Part shown: in pieces, positions 63,705 through 64,000 of the stretch
How the letters are laid out: each line of letters starts with the position of its first letter
Numbering within the stretch: position 1 is the stretch's first letter
Assembly: GCF_040939455.1 (NCBI RefSeq)
Contig: NC_134107.1
Span: 12,897,537 to 12,961,536 of the forward strand
From: Microcebus murinus
Lineage: Eukaryota > Chordata > Mammalia > Primates > Cheirogaleidae
Reading direction: 5' to 3'
Length of the DNA stretch: 64,000 bases
Notes under the pieces: model-generated
Told to the model about the DNA's origin: nothing
Database searches by the model: none
What the model saw: only the letters and a program-made list of their open reading frames with translations
Program-made: the position numbers and the translations under genes

Positions 63705-64000
63705 AGAAGGGGAAATGTGTGAAGGACATGAACAGGCAATTCACAGAGGAAGCACAAATGGCCCATCAAGATAGGAAAATACAGAAATCTCACAAGTAAT
63801 GAAGGGAATTCAAGTTATAGCAATAAGGTGATAATATTTTTTCATCTATCAGATTAGCAAGGTGAAAATGATGATACACCTTGCTGGTGAGGGAAAGAAT
63901 GCCCTGATGGAAATCTCTATCGATTGAGCATTTTGTGGAGTAACTGGGCACTCAAAATATAGATTGCTGAGAGCCAGCCAGCTTGCTCAGAGGAATTTAT
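63705..64000 (+). mobile_element. LINE-1 ORF2 fragment, cut by the window edge
   Basis: Text of the conserved L1 kind: GAACAGGCAATTCACAGAGG, GCACAAATGGCCCATCAAG, CTATCAGATTAGCAAGGTGA. Old and frame-broken. Confidence 0.75.

Overview
The window is vertebrate nuclear DNA from a primate, most probably a strepsirrhine (lemur or galago type). The genes are split into short exons with GT-AG introns. Nearly all full-length Alu elements share a middle segment (the sense-strand block reads TAGAAAGAAATTAATTGGCC followed by an AT-rich run) that I recognise from lemur/galago Alus rather than human ones. The gene order matches human chromosome 11q13.1: MUS81(+), EFEMP2(-), CTSW(+), FIBP(-), CCDC85B(+), FOSL1(-), C11orf68(-), DRAP1(+). 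Species and assembly cannot be fixed from the sequence alone.

Layout. 1-1.3 kb is the interval upstream of MUS81 (CFL1 lies beyond the left edge in human) and carries two perfect CArG boxes. 1.38-6.6 kb is MUS81. 7.4-13.3 kb is EFEMP2. 13.5-17.7 kb is spacer with an old L1 3' end and one Alu. 17.7-21.0 kb is CTSW, tail-to-tail with FIBP (21.2-25.6 kb). 25.7-27.6 kb is spacer with one Alu. 27.5-28.9 kb is the CpG island and intronless gene CCDC85B. 29.5-34.9 kb is FOSL1, with an immediate-early-type promoter to 35.15 kb. 35.2-47.5 kb is gene-poor, dominated by L1 and Alu insertions, a CT-rich microsatellite and a long hairpin. 47.6-49.8 kb is C11orf68, sharing a GC-box-rich island head-to-head with DRAP1 (50.2-52.3 kb). 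52.3-64 kb has no gene that I can support and holds L1, Alu, Tigger-like, MaLR LTR and MIR/L2 remnants.

All eight genes rebuild as intact reading frames with consistent splice phases: MUS81 551 aa, EFEMP2 443, CTSW 374, FIBP 357, CCDC85B 202, FOSL1 272, C11orf68 296 (or 251 from an internal start), DRAP1 205. They are functionally unrelated housekeeping, matrix, immune and transcription genes held together by conserved synteny. The links between them are positional: shared or back-to-back promoters and convergent 3' ends.

I found no wholly new gene system. The least explained structures are a 36-bp-arm inverted repeat at 39.8 kb, an unidentified poly-A retrocopy at 61.1-61.4 kb, and the twin CArG module at the left edge.
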